Part shown: piece after piece, positions 41,901-56,900 of the stretch
Layout: each line of letters opens with the position of its first letter
How positions within the stretch are numbered: the first letter of the stretch is position 1
NCBI GenBank assembly: GCA_013396755.1
Contig: VWZF01003861.1
Span: forward strand, 2,048,032-2,112,031
Length of the DNA stretch: 64,000 nucleotides
Direction of reading: 5' to 3'
From: Sclerurus mexicanus
Taxonomy: Eukaryota > Chordata > Aves > Passeriformes > Furnariidae
Made by a program: the position numbers and the translations under genes
Notes under the pieces: generated by a model
Told to the model about the DNA's origin: nothing
Database searches by the model: none
The model's input: only the letters and a program-made list of their open reading frames with translations

Positions 41901-44900
41901 TTACACCCAGCTCTACCTCCAGTACTCAGGTTAGCTGGAAAACAGGAGGGGAAACCCATCCTGTTTCTGCCTGTCCTGCAGCTCTGGGACTGATCCAAGA
42001 TTGCCAGTCCTTCTGTTCTGGGAACAGTGGCTGCTCTACTCTAAGTCAATCTGTCAAACTGTATTAGCTTTCCCACATCCACCCAGCTCTGCTGTTGCTC
42101 TGCCCAGCTACTGTTTTGGCTGCTTTTGGGGCTGGTGGTGATGCTGTGGTTACGCCTCTCCCTTTCACAGCACTGTTGGAGCAACCCGAGATGCTCTGAA
42201 TGACCCCCTCATACGACCTGTATGCAGGGTATGTTCACTGACCCACAACCAAACAAGCTTTCTTACCCTGCCCTCCCTCACCCTGAGGGGGGACAGCAAA
42301 CAAGAAGGGGAAACAGGTTCTTTGAGGCCTGTGGTCGTTCTGTTTTCCAAGCATAAATTAGTTTACGGGCAGGACAGAAACTACAGAGTCAGCTGTTAAC
42401 TGGGGGCCTTCATAAGAACATCAGGCTAATGTGCACCCAAGCTTGGCCCCGTGAAGATTTTGCCAAGCTGTCTGTCTTAAACTGAAAGTTTGGCCAGATC
42501 CAGCATTGCAGAGCTGCTGTCCTGCAAGGTCTGGGAACTCGCTCACTTCCACTGGCCTTGGAAACCAAAGCCCTGAGCTGCTTTTGTGAAATGAACTGTT
42601 GTTTCAGCAGCAAAGTCAATCTGTGTTTGGTCAGAGCTCGGGTTTATCATTATAAAAACCAAACACTGAACTTCCAGCCCTGCTGGACGCTGCCCCAGCA
42701 TCAAATGCTGGTTTCCTGGCTGCTAACAAACATCGGCACGCTGCGGAATAAGCAGCAAGGGGACTGCTGGAATTCCTGGGATTTACTCCTCTGGGCCCAT
42801 GCCTCGTGGTAAGACCCGAAAATGAGATGCCTTCCCATGGGGAGAGAGGGAGGACATGGCTTGGAAGGGACTCAAATGCATGGAAGTCCACCTGATCACT
42901 CACATGCAGGATGTGTTATGAGAGCTTCTAGCACGTTTACTAATGACCAAAATTATTTGCAACCAGATGACTTAATTGTCCCTTCTGACCCTGCAAATCT
43001 CTGTATAAACAAGGGTTTATTCTCCCACACTCTGGGGAACAAATCCAGCTGGACAGGAGGGACTTAGGAGAACAGATCCTCAGGCAATGTAAATAGCATT
43101 ATGCTGGTTTACACCAACCCACGACTTTGTCTAATGGCTGATGTAATTCACAAGCTCTCAAACGGAAAGATATGTTCAACTCATCCATGTACATTCTCCA
43201 GCCATGCTTAGACTGCCTCAAGGCTTTCTGTCCTTCTTTTTCCCCAGGGCTATTTCATCCTATATCAACAAAGTCACAAACTGAAGCCACTCCTGCACAA
43301 GAGGATAATGCTACTCACAAAAAGCTCTGCCCTCAACAGAAGACTCCAAGTGAGTAACACTGCTTTTAATACACACGTGCTGAAAGCCACAAATAATTGG
43401 TGACAGCTGTGGGTGGACAGTTGTACTATTAGATTTTCCTGCAGGGATTTGCAATAAATACTTAAGGATGGGCTCAGGCCACAGTGTTCGGAGCTAGATC
43501 TGGATCATGTCCCACATTCACCAAGTGCAGATTCCAGACTGTGAACACACCCTGCTCCAGGATTCAAACCTAAAACCTGCCTGCAAGGCTTTCCATTTCA
43601 CCCAGTGCATGTTGAGGGGCTTCACCATGACATCTGACTCACATCCTAAGCTTTCCCAAGCCTTAGGGATGCATCCAGTGCTCTGGTTTAGCTCATCAGC
43701 CATAGAGCAGCTCAGCTGGACAGTTTGACTCCAGATCCAAATTTCACCAAACTCCAGGACAGTCTCAATCTGTTTTCAGCTACTCAGGACAAGAACCACA
43801 CTTACCCCTGGCATGTATTCAACAAAGATAGACAGTTTCTTCTCCTCGGGATCTCGCAAGCACCCGTAGTACTGCACTATCCTGTCGTGACGGAGAGTCT
43901 TCAACAGCTGAATCTCACATTCCAAAGCATTCACCTCCTGTAACAAAACAGAGGTGCATTCTGATGAAAGGAAACAGTAAGTTTGGGAATGTTATCCAAA
44001 CACTTCTCAATGCTGAGCACACTTTTTGTAGCCCCTGTGAAGCTGCCCATAAAGACACCAGCCACATGAGGCTCAGAAATGAAGAGCACTGCCTTTAGAG
44101 AAAAGTAAGGAGAAAGATGGGATACACACGGGCTTGGTTTTGAGGCAGGTTTACTTATTATTACTTGTGTTCAAGGAGTTTTTCTGGAAAGGTGTCAGTG
44201 CCCAGCAAAGCTAATACAGTGCTCAGAATGGAAACAAGGTGAAGGGAACAAGGACAAAACTAAGGAGGAGCAGCCAGACTTGCAAGAGATGACACCTGAG
44301 ACAGAGCAGGCCAACGTGATCAAGGGACTAGGAGGCAGAGAAGTCACCAGAGCGCTCTTACTGGTGCCACAAGCCATCCAGGACCATTCCAGAGAGGGAA
44401 AACAGCACCCTGTGCCCGCACATTGCCTTCCGACAGGGACACAGACACCTCCACCCCCAACCTGCAGCCCACAATTCCCCAAGGAGCTGCAGAACACAGC
44501 CCTGTCCTCATACTCACTTTACTTGTCTCTTGGCTGTCAGGATCAAAAGGCACCTGCTTCACCGACAGCTCCCGCCCCGTGTCAGCGTCATAGCAGAGAT
44601 AAACTTCCCCGAAAGCTCCTCTTCCCAGCAGCTTCCCCAGTCTCCAGTTCACAGGTGCCTGAAGGGCTACACAAGAGAGGAGAGGGTTCACAGAGTGCAT
44701 CAGGGAGGCTTCAGCATCCACCTGACCCAACAGTGTGCAGGGTGGTCAATGAGCCACCCTCTCCCAGGGGCACCAGGACAAACCAGTTTTGACACTGCTA
44801 CTGCTGGGGTAGGGAGATGCCTCCCAGTCTGCATTAGCATAAGGCAGTATCACATCCCCAAAAAGTCCTATTTAATTAGGAGTCCTTCCTCCAAAAGCTG

Positions 44901-47900
44901 TTTTCTTACCCAGTGTTGGACTTTCCCCTCTAGTCTGGGAGCATTTAGCAGGATGCAGCATGGCTGAGCATCAACCCGGATAGGGACCAGGAAGGAGTTT
45001 TATCTCACTGGTCATTCCTAGGTTGTAATCTATCACAGAATAGGCCCTATATGCATCAAATCCTATAGCATGGACAGTCCTGCAACAGCAGAGGAGCCTG
45101 CAGCACCATCTTTGGGTGCTGGGGTGACAGCAATGTAAGCCAAGGAATGGAGTCTCTTCATGAGTTTGTTCCCACATCCCATGTCTCCCTGAAGCTTCTG
45201 CTAGGTGAGCACACTGATGGTCAAGACACAACACACAAGGAATTTTCTGCAACCCAGCAAGTGCTGAACACCAGCTGAGCCCACACACGCTCTCAGCTCA
45301 AGGCCAAGGTGAGATACAGTGCATTGTATTAAATCATTCTCATTGAGATTTAAGCTCATGTGATGTGCCTTGTGTTGGGGGTGCATTCACCCATGGTTGA
45401 CTTAGGTGGCGCCCAGTAACTCAGCAGGACATGGTAACTCTATTTTGTGTTGAGACACAGGCACTGAGGGCTTTGGTTCACTCACAGTTCCTTGCTTTTG
45501 TAGGGCAGGTGCTGAAGACCTGCAGACCCTTTTCACAGTTGTTCCAGCACTTGGGTCTGTACTCATCGTACTGCAACGTGCTGAGCTTGCCGTCCCCATT
45601 AAAGCTCTTGGTTCGGCTGGAAGGGACGAGCTGAAACAGGTTCTCCTGGGGGAAGTAACTCCTGGGGAAAGTCCTCCGGCCTGCAGGAGGAAAGGGGCAA
45701 GGTTACAGCAAGAACACACACACCAGCTTGGATCTACCTGTCACCACCTTCTCAGGTCACTGCCCAGATCCTCGCCTCTTCAAATTAAACAAGTGTAATT
45801 AAACTAAAGCAAAGCCCTGCAAACATTTTAAATTCAATTTAAGAGTTGATAACAGCAGGAATTACATCTAACACAGATGTTTCCAGAGGGGTTTGCAACA
45901 GTTTAATTACATTAGGGAGTTTGTTGGCTGTTAATCACAATTAAACACTGAACAGGCAGGGATTTACATTGCAAATTACCCCTTCCATCCCCTAAGTCCA
46001 CAATGCAAATGACCACACAGCAGTGCCAGACCTGCTTTCACAGGGGTTTCAGTGAGAGATGAAGTTCATTCTGGAAGGCTCAATATGCTCTCTGCATGTA
46101 CTCACTACTTTTTCCCAAGGGAATTTGATTCTAATTCAGTATGGCCTCCCACCACTTGCAATCTCATACAATGAAAGAAAGAGCACAAAAAAGGTGATGG
46201 AGTGATCCCCAAAGCTCAGAGCTCAACAGCTTAAAACAGAGAAGAGAACAGAAACTGTTACCCTGAAATTGCTCAGGGATTTCCTAAAGCTCTGTGAGAA
46301 ATGTGCTGTAAAGGTCACAAACCAGCATCCTCAAAAGCAAGCAATTTAAGGAAACTGAAAGGTTGATTTTGCCAGGGATGAGAAGTGCTAATCATCCACA
46401 CGGCTGAGTTAAAACTGCAGGTGTGAGCAGTGGAGGAGCTGAGCACTGACTTTTGTACAGGCTGTAGATGCTCAGCACTTCCCAAGAGCAGAGCCACGAG
46501 GTCTCATGGAGGATGCTCTTCAGAATACACAAGTGAATCCCAAACTCTTTGGTGGTTCTCCTTTTATTGGGAACTTCTCCTTCCCAGGTCTCTCCAGTCC
46601 TAGGCATTGCCACCAGCCATCAGGACCCTGGACTGATCACCTCCCTCCTTGACCCTCTGTCATTTTCTTACCGTCACTGTAGTCCTTGCGGCTTTGGGAC
46701 AGGTGGTACTGCCTCGGGAACGTCCCACCCTTCCCAAACCTCTCGCAGAACGGGATGTCGAAATCTGACAGGAGGGAAGAAGACACACATGTTTCTGAGA
46801 TCAGCCCAGTACCAAACGCCCAGAGTGTTTCTTATGGGAAACACTGAATTACAGGCAAGAAGGAGGTGACAAGCTGTTCATTTACACAATGCTTCATCCC
46901 CCAAGGCTCCCCCTGAAATCTGCCCGCAGTCACACACTCCTCAGTGGAAAATAAGGGTTAAAACACTGCTTTGGTGCCCCTAAAGCAGAGGTTTAACTGC
47001 TGACTTTATGGACCCTGGCCCACACTGTTCAAGTACAAGGCTGGGGATTAACATAGACCGTGCCGAGCTTCCACTAAACATCTTATTTGGACACGGAAAA
47101 CACAAAAATCAGCATGGAAACAGAAGTGCCAGGCAGAGTCAGGCCTAGATCCATCTGCTCCGAAACCTTTACTCTGATAGCAGTTATTTCCAGGGAAATG
47201 CAGAAATCCAGCACATGGCCAACACCGGACAATCTCTCCACTCCTTCCCAGATGCAACTCATCATCTCTGAAAGCCAGGGACCAATTTATACCTCCAGAG
47301 CTCCAAACTTTTATATTTACTTTAATTAAATGCTAGAAAGATAGAATATACAGAAGGGATTAAAGACCATAGGAATTTAGACATGGGATGATGAGATGGA
47401 TGGACATGTGAGATAAGGACATATATTTCTAGTAAAAGCCAAAGCACAGGAAGGCCATTGCTGGTAGCACCAAATAACTTGAGATTAAAATATCTGCCAT
47501 TTCCCTCCCCGTCTTTCACCTGCTGTTTTCCCTCCATCCGATTCTAATGACACAGCCAGTTCTGACTGTTTGTTTGTCTTAGCCTGGGGCCAGCAGCCGC
47601 TCCTTGGAGGCCATTCCTGGCCTCTGCTGCACTTCAGCATGATTGCCAAAAGGAGCACATAATGGCTGAAATATGGTCAGCAGGAGAAGCAACAAGGACA
47701 GGGCAACAGGTTCTGGGCGAGCCACGTGTGAGCGACGGTGCCGAGTGGTGTCTCAAAGCAAAATGCCACGGGGGGAGCATTAAAACCTTCAGCAATGTGG
47801 GCTGACTGCAGCTTCATCTCTGCAGTTCAATCCAGAAATCCTGCCTCAGGCCAGGAACGAGTTCTCCTGCCACAGGCTGGCTGCCATTTGCTCATTTTTA

Positions 47901-50900
47901 ATAGTGCAAGTCATTACAATATTACAGAGTTTCCATGATTTAACCAGCTGGATGTTTATAAGTGATTAAGCAGTAACCTATGATCTGTGCAAGTTACCAA
48001 TAAGTTTCTCTAACAGCATTTGCACTATTGCAGATTATTATAATAGTAGAAGAGCCATAACTCCCTAGAGACCTGGGTTTTGCCATGTAGGAAGTTGAGA
48101 ACCTGAAGGGGCAACTCCCAGGCACTAACAGAGACAAAAGGTGATCCCACAAGGCTGTTTCCAGCTTGTCAGCACCTCACAGTTGTCTCCAAACACAAGA
48201 GCATGGCCCTCTCAGCAAAATCTTCCAACACAGATCTCTCCACAGCTTCACTTGCTTATATCCACCTACTTCAGGGCCCTTGCTGCCCAGTTTGGGCTGT
48301 TGTTGCTGTAAATTGATATCCAAATCAGGTCCAAGGGTTCTTCAGTGCTACCAGTACTGATGCAGAGTCAAGGAGGGTTAATGAAGACAAGAGCAGCCCT
48401 GCCTGTGTTTGGTGCTCTGGATCTTTTGATTTCAGAGAACATTCATGTTTGATCATTGCAAGGTCAATTCTGAAGTGCAGCGTAAGCAATGGAGCTGGTT
48501 TGCTTGATTGCTTTTAATTACTTTCCATGCAGTGCTATCTCTCTAATAGCCTTTATCCAGCCTCTTTGCTACATACTTTTCATACTTTTAAGCACATACA
48601 AACCACCAAGAGTGCTTACCCATGCAATCAAGGCTGTCTTTGGGATGGCTCTTCCTTCCAGGAACAGGGGTTTGGGTGAAGGGAGGGCTGCAAAGGGATG
48701 AAAAAAAAAGAAGGATACATTTATTTTATCAGAAAGACTATGGAATTAATAGACTCTGGAAAGGACAGGCTAAACCACAAGCTGCACTGATCATTGAGCT
48801 CCCATCCTCATCCTGCAAAGGAATGAAGATTGTTTTTTTTTGCTGGATCACATCTTGTTCCTGTGGCAAACAAAAGGGATGCTGCAAAACCCACAGTCAC
48901 CAGGTTGAAACAAAGCAGCCAAAGACCACAACGTGGGTGCACAGGAGGGCTGCAGATTTCTTTTCCTTCAACATTGAGTATTCAGCTGTGCAACTCTGCT
49001 TTCTATGAGCATTGCTCAGTTGCTGCAGATGTACACACCAGAGTCCTTCAGTCACAATTCATGCAGGTTTCCCCTCTTCTGCAACATCATCCCCCACCTT
49101 CCTCACACAGGAGGGTCTGTACCACCAGTGGGAACATGCACCCTCTCAGAAGATCAGGAGGGAGACTGTGGCATTGGTGTCTCAAGGCTCCAGGTCTTTA
49201 AAATACCCTGAGAGGTGATAAAGCACTGAAAGGGGACCTCAGCTATCCCAATTTCACTCCAAGCTCTGCAAGGACCAACAGGATGATCTGGATGTGCTGC
49301 TTTGCCAATCTCCCTTTCAACAATATGGGCACAGAGCAGAAATCAGCTTTGGGAAGTGCTCTGAAATCTACTCGTGTCAAAGCTGATCACCGTTATGGCA
49401 GAGAGGAATTTGGTGTGGTGTTTCTAAGCCTCATCCTGGTCACCGTGCCCGGTGACTCGCTCTGCTCTCTTGAGCTGATGCCATCCCAAGGAACTGGCTG
49501 CAAGGGCTCAGCCACCTCTTTGCAGGGATAGTCTTACTCCTCCTTCTGCCTGGGAATAACATAGCCCTTCTTCTGCCTTTTCCAGCTCCTAGACCCCATG
49601 ACTGAGCACATCTGCCTGCTTTGCATGTGAAATCAAGCCATACCACCCTCTTACAAACACGGCCAAAACTCTCCTCTCAGTTCCCAATCCAAGTGTTACA
49701 ACCAGCCCCTGCTCCTCCTGCTGTCCTTCCTGGCAAAGGCTGTGCAAAAGCAGAGCTGGGGCAGAGAGGCTGGGAGCACAAGGAATCCAGCTTCGATACA
49801 GCCTCAACAATGAGCAAATAACATCACAGGAAATTATTAAAAGCCACAAAAAGGAAATGGACCTTGATGCTGAGACAGATCCAAAGCGTACAGAGCAGCA
49901 AAGCCGAAGCACGCTACACAATCAACCCAACACAGACCTGCTGGAACACAGCCCTGGTGCTGTACGGCAAAAGCAACAGCGGAAAAAAATAGAAAATCTT
50001 TGATGCAGATGGAAAAAAAGAAATATACTGCTTCCCAAAAGGACACCATGTCTTATACACAGCTCACCCTGCACAACAGCAAACATACAGCTTCTGTGCA
50101 CGTGTGAGCTGGGACTGAGCAGCCACACCAGCCACGCTGGGTTAGTACAGCATGTCCCAGTTGCTTCCTGCTGAGGAGCTAAACTTAGTTATTGCTTGTC
50201 TGGTGTCCTCAGCACCTTGACTGAGATGTCTGTGGCTGCTGGCAGTGCACAGGGGCTGCTGAATTTACCAGTGGTCAGTGGAGAGCAGACAGCATGCCGA
50301 GGGAGGAGGAGGCATGGAGAGGCTAATGGAGTATTGGTCTGGTGACTGCAGAGAGCCAGAGGGGCAGGAGGTACTGTGAGGGTGGGGATGCACCACAACA
50401 GGTTGCCAGGAGAAGTTGTGGCTGCCCCATCCCCGAAACTGTTCAAGGACAGTTTGGATGGGGCTCTGAGCAACCTGGTCTAGTGGAAGATGTCCCTGCC
50501 CATGGCAGGGGGTTGGAACTAGATGATCTTTAAGGTCCCTTCCAACACAAACCATTCCATAATTCTATGAGAGGGGTCTGACAAAAAAAGAAAACCTGAG
50601 CACACAAAGCCAGGCTGTCTTTGTCCTGTGATTCAAATCACACCATCCCACAGACATCTGTACTAGGATCTGGTTTTCAGCATTAAAGATGGATTTGTTT
50701 CGCTCAGGTGCATCCTCATCCCAGCAGAAACCTCAGGGGATGCCACTGACCCCACTCCCTTCCCGCTATGGAGTGGAGGCTGCATTTCAGCTTGTGGACA
50801 CGGTGACATGGACAACTCACCTGTCCACAGATCTGTCCAGCGACTGGCAGCTCCCAGACAGCGAGTCGTCAGGGCTGATGAAAGCTTCAAGCATCTGACA

Positions 50901-53900
50901 GTGAAAGGAAAGGGGAAACAATAAAACCATGCACTGTAGCTCTTCAAGATTCAGAACTAGAAGACTTCTGCAGGGTCAACAAAACTCCTCCAAAGCCAGC
51001 TGATTTACACCAGCTGATGCCAGGTTTCTTCCCAGTGGAAATCCATTTACAATGCCCTCCCTGTGTTTTTGTTCTTTCCAACTGCTGTTTGCTAGTAGGA
51101 AAACTGAGGCAAAGATAATCAGCACGCTGATGTTCAGAGCACGTGGAGAAGTCAATGAGATTCAAAGCATTCAAAGTATTTGTGAAAAACAATAATACTA
51201 CTAAAAGAAAACATGTACCAGGACACAAAAGATTTGCCCAAGGCCAAGTGGATATTGTGTACCACAGCCAGGACTGAGCCCTGGACTCCTGACTTCCCGA
51301 GCTGCCCTGGCACACGAGCCCAGCCTCCCTGTCCACTGATAAGCACGGCATCATCAGGGTTTTTGGCTGGAGGAACCAGCTTGGCTCTCACCAGCTCAGT
51401 GAGTCAAAAGCTGCATTTGTGTTGCTTCCTGGATGAGACATTGTACTGGCCGGGGTTATTTATAGCTGGTTATTAACAATAGAGGGTTTGTATGGAGTGG
51501 TAAACCCAGGGGCTGTGTGCACTTCCACATGGAGCAGAGCCTGCTCCAGGCCACGCCGTGCTGCAGGCAGTGCCAATGCTCCACTGCCAGCCCAGCTCCT
51601 TCCTGGGAAAGCTGAGCAACTAGGGTTAAACACCACGTGGAGTCATGTTTTGCTGGTTCCCACATCACTCCTCCTTCCCCAACAGCCTCCCTTTCCATGC
51701 CCTGTTCCCATAAAACCTCCTCACACAGTTGTCACAACAGCTCGTGCTGTTCTGGCTGGACAGTCCCAACTGCAAAGTGCAATTTTTCTCTGCTTCCCAG
51801 TTATTACCCCAAAACCTCATCCTTCAAAATACACTTAGCCAAAGAGGATGAAGACCAGTCCTAAAAACCCACTCCCTGCCTCTGCCAGCCACGCCAGGTC
51901 TCTCCCAGCAGCTAATGCTGAAACAGACTAATTTCTCAAAAGCGTAAAATTGGGAATTGGAGCATGCTCCACACTCAGCCTCTGTTCATCTGCCAGGCTG
52001 GTCTCAAGACCACAGTTACATCACAGCCTTGCACAGGGGCATTCCCCAAAAGGCAGCAAGCTTCAGCCTCTAAGTGCTTTTCCACGAGGCACATATGGAA
52101 GCAGCAGTACAAGGACACTGTGAGGGCAAAGCCCATATAGGGAAAAGCATGGCTGCTTGACAAGAAAAGGAAGAAAAAACCCAACCAAACCACCTTCAGA
52201 CCCCCTTCTTTGTGCATTTAATTCACTAGAAAAGGGTTGCAAGCCACCCGCAGCGTGATGCTGGGGAAAAGCAGGGAGAGCATCTGGGAGCCTTCATCAG
52301 GAGCAGGCTCAGGGCTCTGAGCTAACAGAGCTCCGTGAACAGCCAGGGGAGCTGCGCTGATTTACACCCAAAGGGGTCATGGGGACCCTCCTCCTGCACG
52401 CACACACACTTTGTCTTAATCCTCCCAAACGTGTTTGGAAGGCATGTGAAAACAATAGAAAGCCAACGTCTGGCTGCAGGGAGCACACGATACATCTGCA
52501 CTCTGACGCTGCCAAGACTCACCCGGAGTGACTTCTTATTTTATTAATGGCTGTATAATAAACTGCTGAAAACACAACTTTGCCATGGAAACACTGGTAC
52601 GGCCTGCACACAAAAGTGGAGCTAGTGGGTGCTATCTGAATGTAGGGAATGCACATCTCCTCAGGCATGACCCTTGGGGGCCAGCACAGCAGCCTGACAG
52701 AGTGAGCTTCCAGTGCCTCCCAGATGTCCCTCCACATCCCTCCTGCAAATTGTGGATCTGATCCCACACTTCCAAGAGCTTAGCAAGAATGACTTATGTT
52801 CCCAGCTGACTTCACAGGATCTATAGCTCTTCAGAGCTGTAACTATAGCTTGAGCAGGGATGGAGAGGGAGGTGTAAGCTGCTCCCCCCAGTCCCTCGAC
52901 ACTGCAGAGTTTTCCCCATCGTGGGTACCAGTTTGACTGGAGAAAGAAGTTCCGCTTAACACTGAAGAACCTGCTGCTCTTTTAACACTGAGGGACTGGG
53001 ATAAACAAACTCCTTATTAAAAGAGGGAAAAAAGTATATATGAGAGGAACAGAGACACGAAACCACAGAGAGAGGCTGTGGGCAGAGCCAAGAACTGTAA
53101 CTGGAGCTGAGGCAGAAACAGCACATGGGAAGCAGCAGGAGCTGCTGATATCCCCAGGCTATTGCAATCACAGGCGATCGGTTGCTTGGCACATTCCCTC
53201 GTGGTCCAGGGGATCTGGGAATGCTGCGGCCACGATGGCCTGGCAGCTGGTGCACACGTGTGCCCCAGTCCTGTGCTCCTCCAGAGCTACCTGAGGTGCC
53301 TGAGCACATCTGCCATCCCCACTGCAGCTGGCTTCCAGGGTTCCTGGAAACCGGGTCTGCCATTTCCCCAGCATGCCAAGCCTGGGGGCACCCATTCCTG
53401 GAGAAAGCTGGCCCGAGTCCCACGCACAGGCTCTGCTGGGGATTTAACAGTGGGAACAGCTCTCACAGCACAGCCTCCCTCATGCCCAACGCTGTCCCAG
53501 TTTAACCCACACAGCCCAGCCCCACTCACATTCTGGTCCATGGTCTCGGGGATGAACTCGCCCTCGCTGTTGATGCTGGTGTAGGACCCTTGGCGGGCGA
53601 TCTGCTGCTGCTCCTCAGGAACACTGCCCGGGGGTGGAGAGCTCCGGCCGGTGTGCAGAGAGCCTGGGACACGGGAGAGGCACAGGTCAGAGGGGGAACC
53701 TGCCAACACAAGTCCTCCCAGAGATGCTGTTCCAGCTGGAGACGTTGCTGGGTTTGAGTTTGTGTGGATGGGAACACAGGAGTCAGAGGTGTGACGCTGT
53801 TCGTGGGCATCAAAGCTTTTGCAACAGGGAGAGTTTGTTACTGTGGGACCGCACAACAGGTAGCAGGCTTGACTTCAACCCACCCTAAGAGCTGCGTGCT

Positions 53901-56900
53901 GTATCCAGGTGCACTGCCAATGCCAGCAAGGAAAGGGCTCCAGAGTTTGGCTGTGATACAATCAATCTCAAAGCAAACCACAAACTCCAAACCCACCTCC
54001 CCTCTTTGACCTGCAGGCCATTTCCTCCCTGGAGCACATCACTGCCTTGTTCAGCAACCTGGGAACCAGCCCAGGTGAAGGGAGTGCAACATCACTTAAA
54101 CACTTCTTATATGGAAAACAACGCACACTCAAACACCCTTCTCTTCCCTTTCCCCAAAATCAAAAAGGAAGGAAAACCAGTCCTTCAATCCAAAAAACCC
54201 AGGAGGGGAATGACATAAGGGATCAGCTTGTCCCATCTCCTGACAAGGGAATTGTCTCCCCTGTCTGTAGACCCAGAGCCTCCACACCAGGCAGAGCCAC
54301 CTGGGAACTCCGTGGGCTTTGCTGTGCATCCTGTGCACCCTGGCATGGACAGCAAGGCTTCCATGGGCTCCCTCACAGGGCTCGTTTAGCAGAAAGGGAT
54401 TTCCATTTTGCTCCTGGGAGACCTCCACAGCTTCCTTATGTAGATATCCCACTCTTCCTCCTTATTTCTCAGATCCACTCTAACTGATTCCACGTGCCTT
54501 TTCAGGCTTTAGGGGTTGTTGCCCTTGCTTGGCCCAGATGCACAGGCTTGGCTGGGCTTTCTTTCTGTGATTACTCCCCTTCATCCCTGCACTGTCATCA
54601 CTCCATGGCAAGGAATTGCTGACAGAGATCCGTGCTGCTCCGTGCTGGAGCTTTAGCTGGTCGGCATTGTGCAACATGAGCTTTCACACAACACAACAAC
54701 TTGTTTTTGAGCAGACTTCAACAAAGCACACATCCTTAAGGAGTTAGAAAGCACATGAGACAAGTTTCTTTACACTTCATGCCCATTTTTGCGGCGCTCT
54801 TGCCAACTCTTTGGTTCATTGCTACCATTTGGTAACAGCATGCCCAGGCTAAGCACAGGGGAAAGGTACTGGGAAGGGGCCTATTCCATCCTGCAAAGTC
54901 AACACTAATCAATCAACACAGCACTTCTGCCTCTTCTGCTGCTTATTCTGCATCACGGTTACTGTGCCAGACGGATCTCTGGCATAAATCCATCAGCATG
55001 ATCAACACCACGAATCCGAGTCCCCACCTTTCACTTAAGCAGATGCACATCAGGAGCTGCTAATGTTAACAGTGTCACACCAGCATCAAAGACCACTAAA
55101 TCAGGCTTGCTGGCTTTATACAGGTATCTCTGTCCCACGATACATCTTCCTTCAGACTCCTCACTCAGATTGGAAAAATAAAAGTCATATGGCTTTGAGT
55201 TACTTTATTTCTTCTTCCTATTTTGTCCTTCACAGATTTCCTGCAGGATAAGAACACAGCGAAAAGACTCCAACTGAAGTAACGCCAAGATCAAGGGGAG
55301 AGAATCTCTCGAGTGCTGCAGTGCTCATAAGGAACTGGCTTTCCACCAGCCCTAAAACCAAAAGCAGTTGGGAAGTACAGCATTCTCTCTTGGAAGATAA
55401 ATAAACAAACGTTTAACCATTGAGCACTTCGGGCACCCTGTATAAATCACTACATCAGCATCCCCTTGTTTGCTTAGCAGATGCCCATCTGGAATGCAGC
55501 ATAAGGACACTTGGGTGGCTCTTGCTCCAAAAAGCTGCCAGAGGATTTGGTGTGGTGTAACCACTTTATCTTAGCTCTGCTGAGCATTTCTGTTACTGAT
55601 GCAATGAGGTGGGGGTCTGCTCATGCACTGCTGGGATCTCTTCCTCCAACAACTCATTTACTGCCCAGAAAGTCTTTGACTCTCGTATTACAAAAAGCTG
55701 TACGTGCCCTGTTTGATTTTGGACCCAGGGAGTTAAATGAGATTTATCACAAGCACAAAGACTTTGAATGATCTCGCATTAAGCCTTAGCCTGTAACAAC
55801 TACTCCCAGCCTTAGGTTAGTTGTGTTTGACCTTCCAGAGTCACATTTCCTGCCAAAAAACTTTAAAGGACGATAAGACACCAGCTATTTCCCAGCAGGT
55901 GAGAAAGTTAAACAAAATGCTTAGGCTTTTGCATGCCTGGAAACTGCTGGATTGAACCAGACCCCTTTCAGCCAGGCTGTTTGGGTAGAAATGCTGCCCA
56001 AAGTAATTTATGCAGTTTCACACCTCCAGAAGTACAGGTTGCTGCTGCTTTGCATCCATGCATGCCCATCCACCTGGGAGGAATGAGGGAGGTGGTGGGA
56101 GGTCAAGGTTGATTCCCTGCTCCAGCCCTATCCTGTTGTGTTAACAAAACCTCAGGCAATCCCAGTGCTGCTGGAGGAGTAGGGGAACGGAAAACAGGGG
56201 TCAGGAAGAGAGAACAACCGTGGTACTCACTGGGAGACTTAATTCATAGTGGGGGCAACACAAGGCTTATTGGATATATTGGATAATGCTGCTTTACCCA
56301 TCCTGAGGCAGAGGAAGAAATAAACCCAAGTCCAGATGTGCCTGTTTGACACGTCATGGATGCTCTCCACACTTGACCTAATACTAAAGGACCAGCAGCA
56401 GCACCACCAGGCAGGGAGAGGAGACCCCCAAGGGATGGTCCTGGGGTCTACAGGATTCCATGTCAGCTCCAGTGGGGATGGGGCAGGCTCTGAGGCACTT
56501 CTGTATAGGCCAAATGTGGTCAGAATTTAGCAGCTCTGTTTAGGATTCCTGAACTCAGAGCAGCTCTGCAGATTGGTACTGCTCGAGCATCTGACCTCAG
56601 TTACCCTTTGGAGCAAGGTGCTTTGGGCAGGGATTCCTGCTCCATGTTACACACACTAATGTAAAGCCATATATTGAGACTACAGCACAGCATGTCCCGA
56701 GGAGGGAGAACCAGGACAGCATGGAGACTCACAGTCACTGCTGGCACCCACTGGAGTCTTTCATGTTCCCTCCTGTTATTTTTATTTAATAAGTGTCTTT
56801 CATGCAGTATGTGCAGAGCTCATGGTGCTGCACGTACAGCCAGTTCTCCTGTGCCAGGCTTGGCTTCTCTCCGCCTCCACATTCCCTGGCTTCATCCTTT

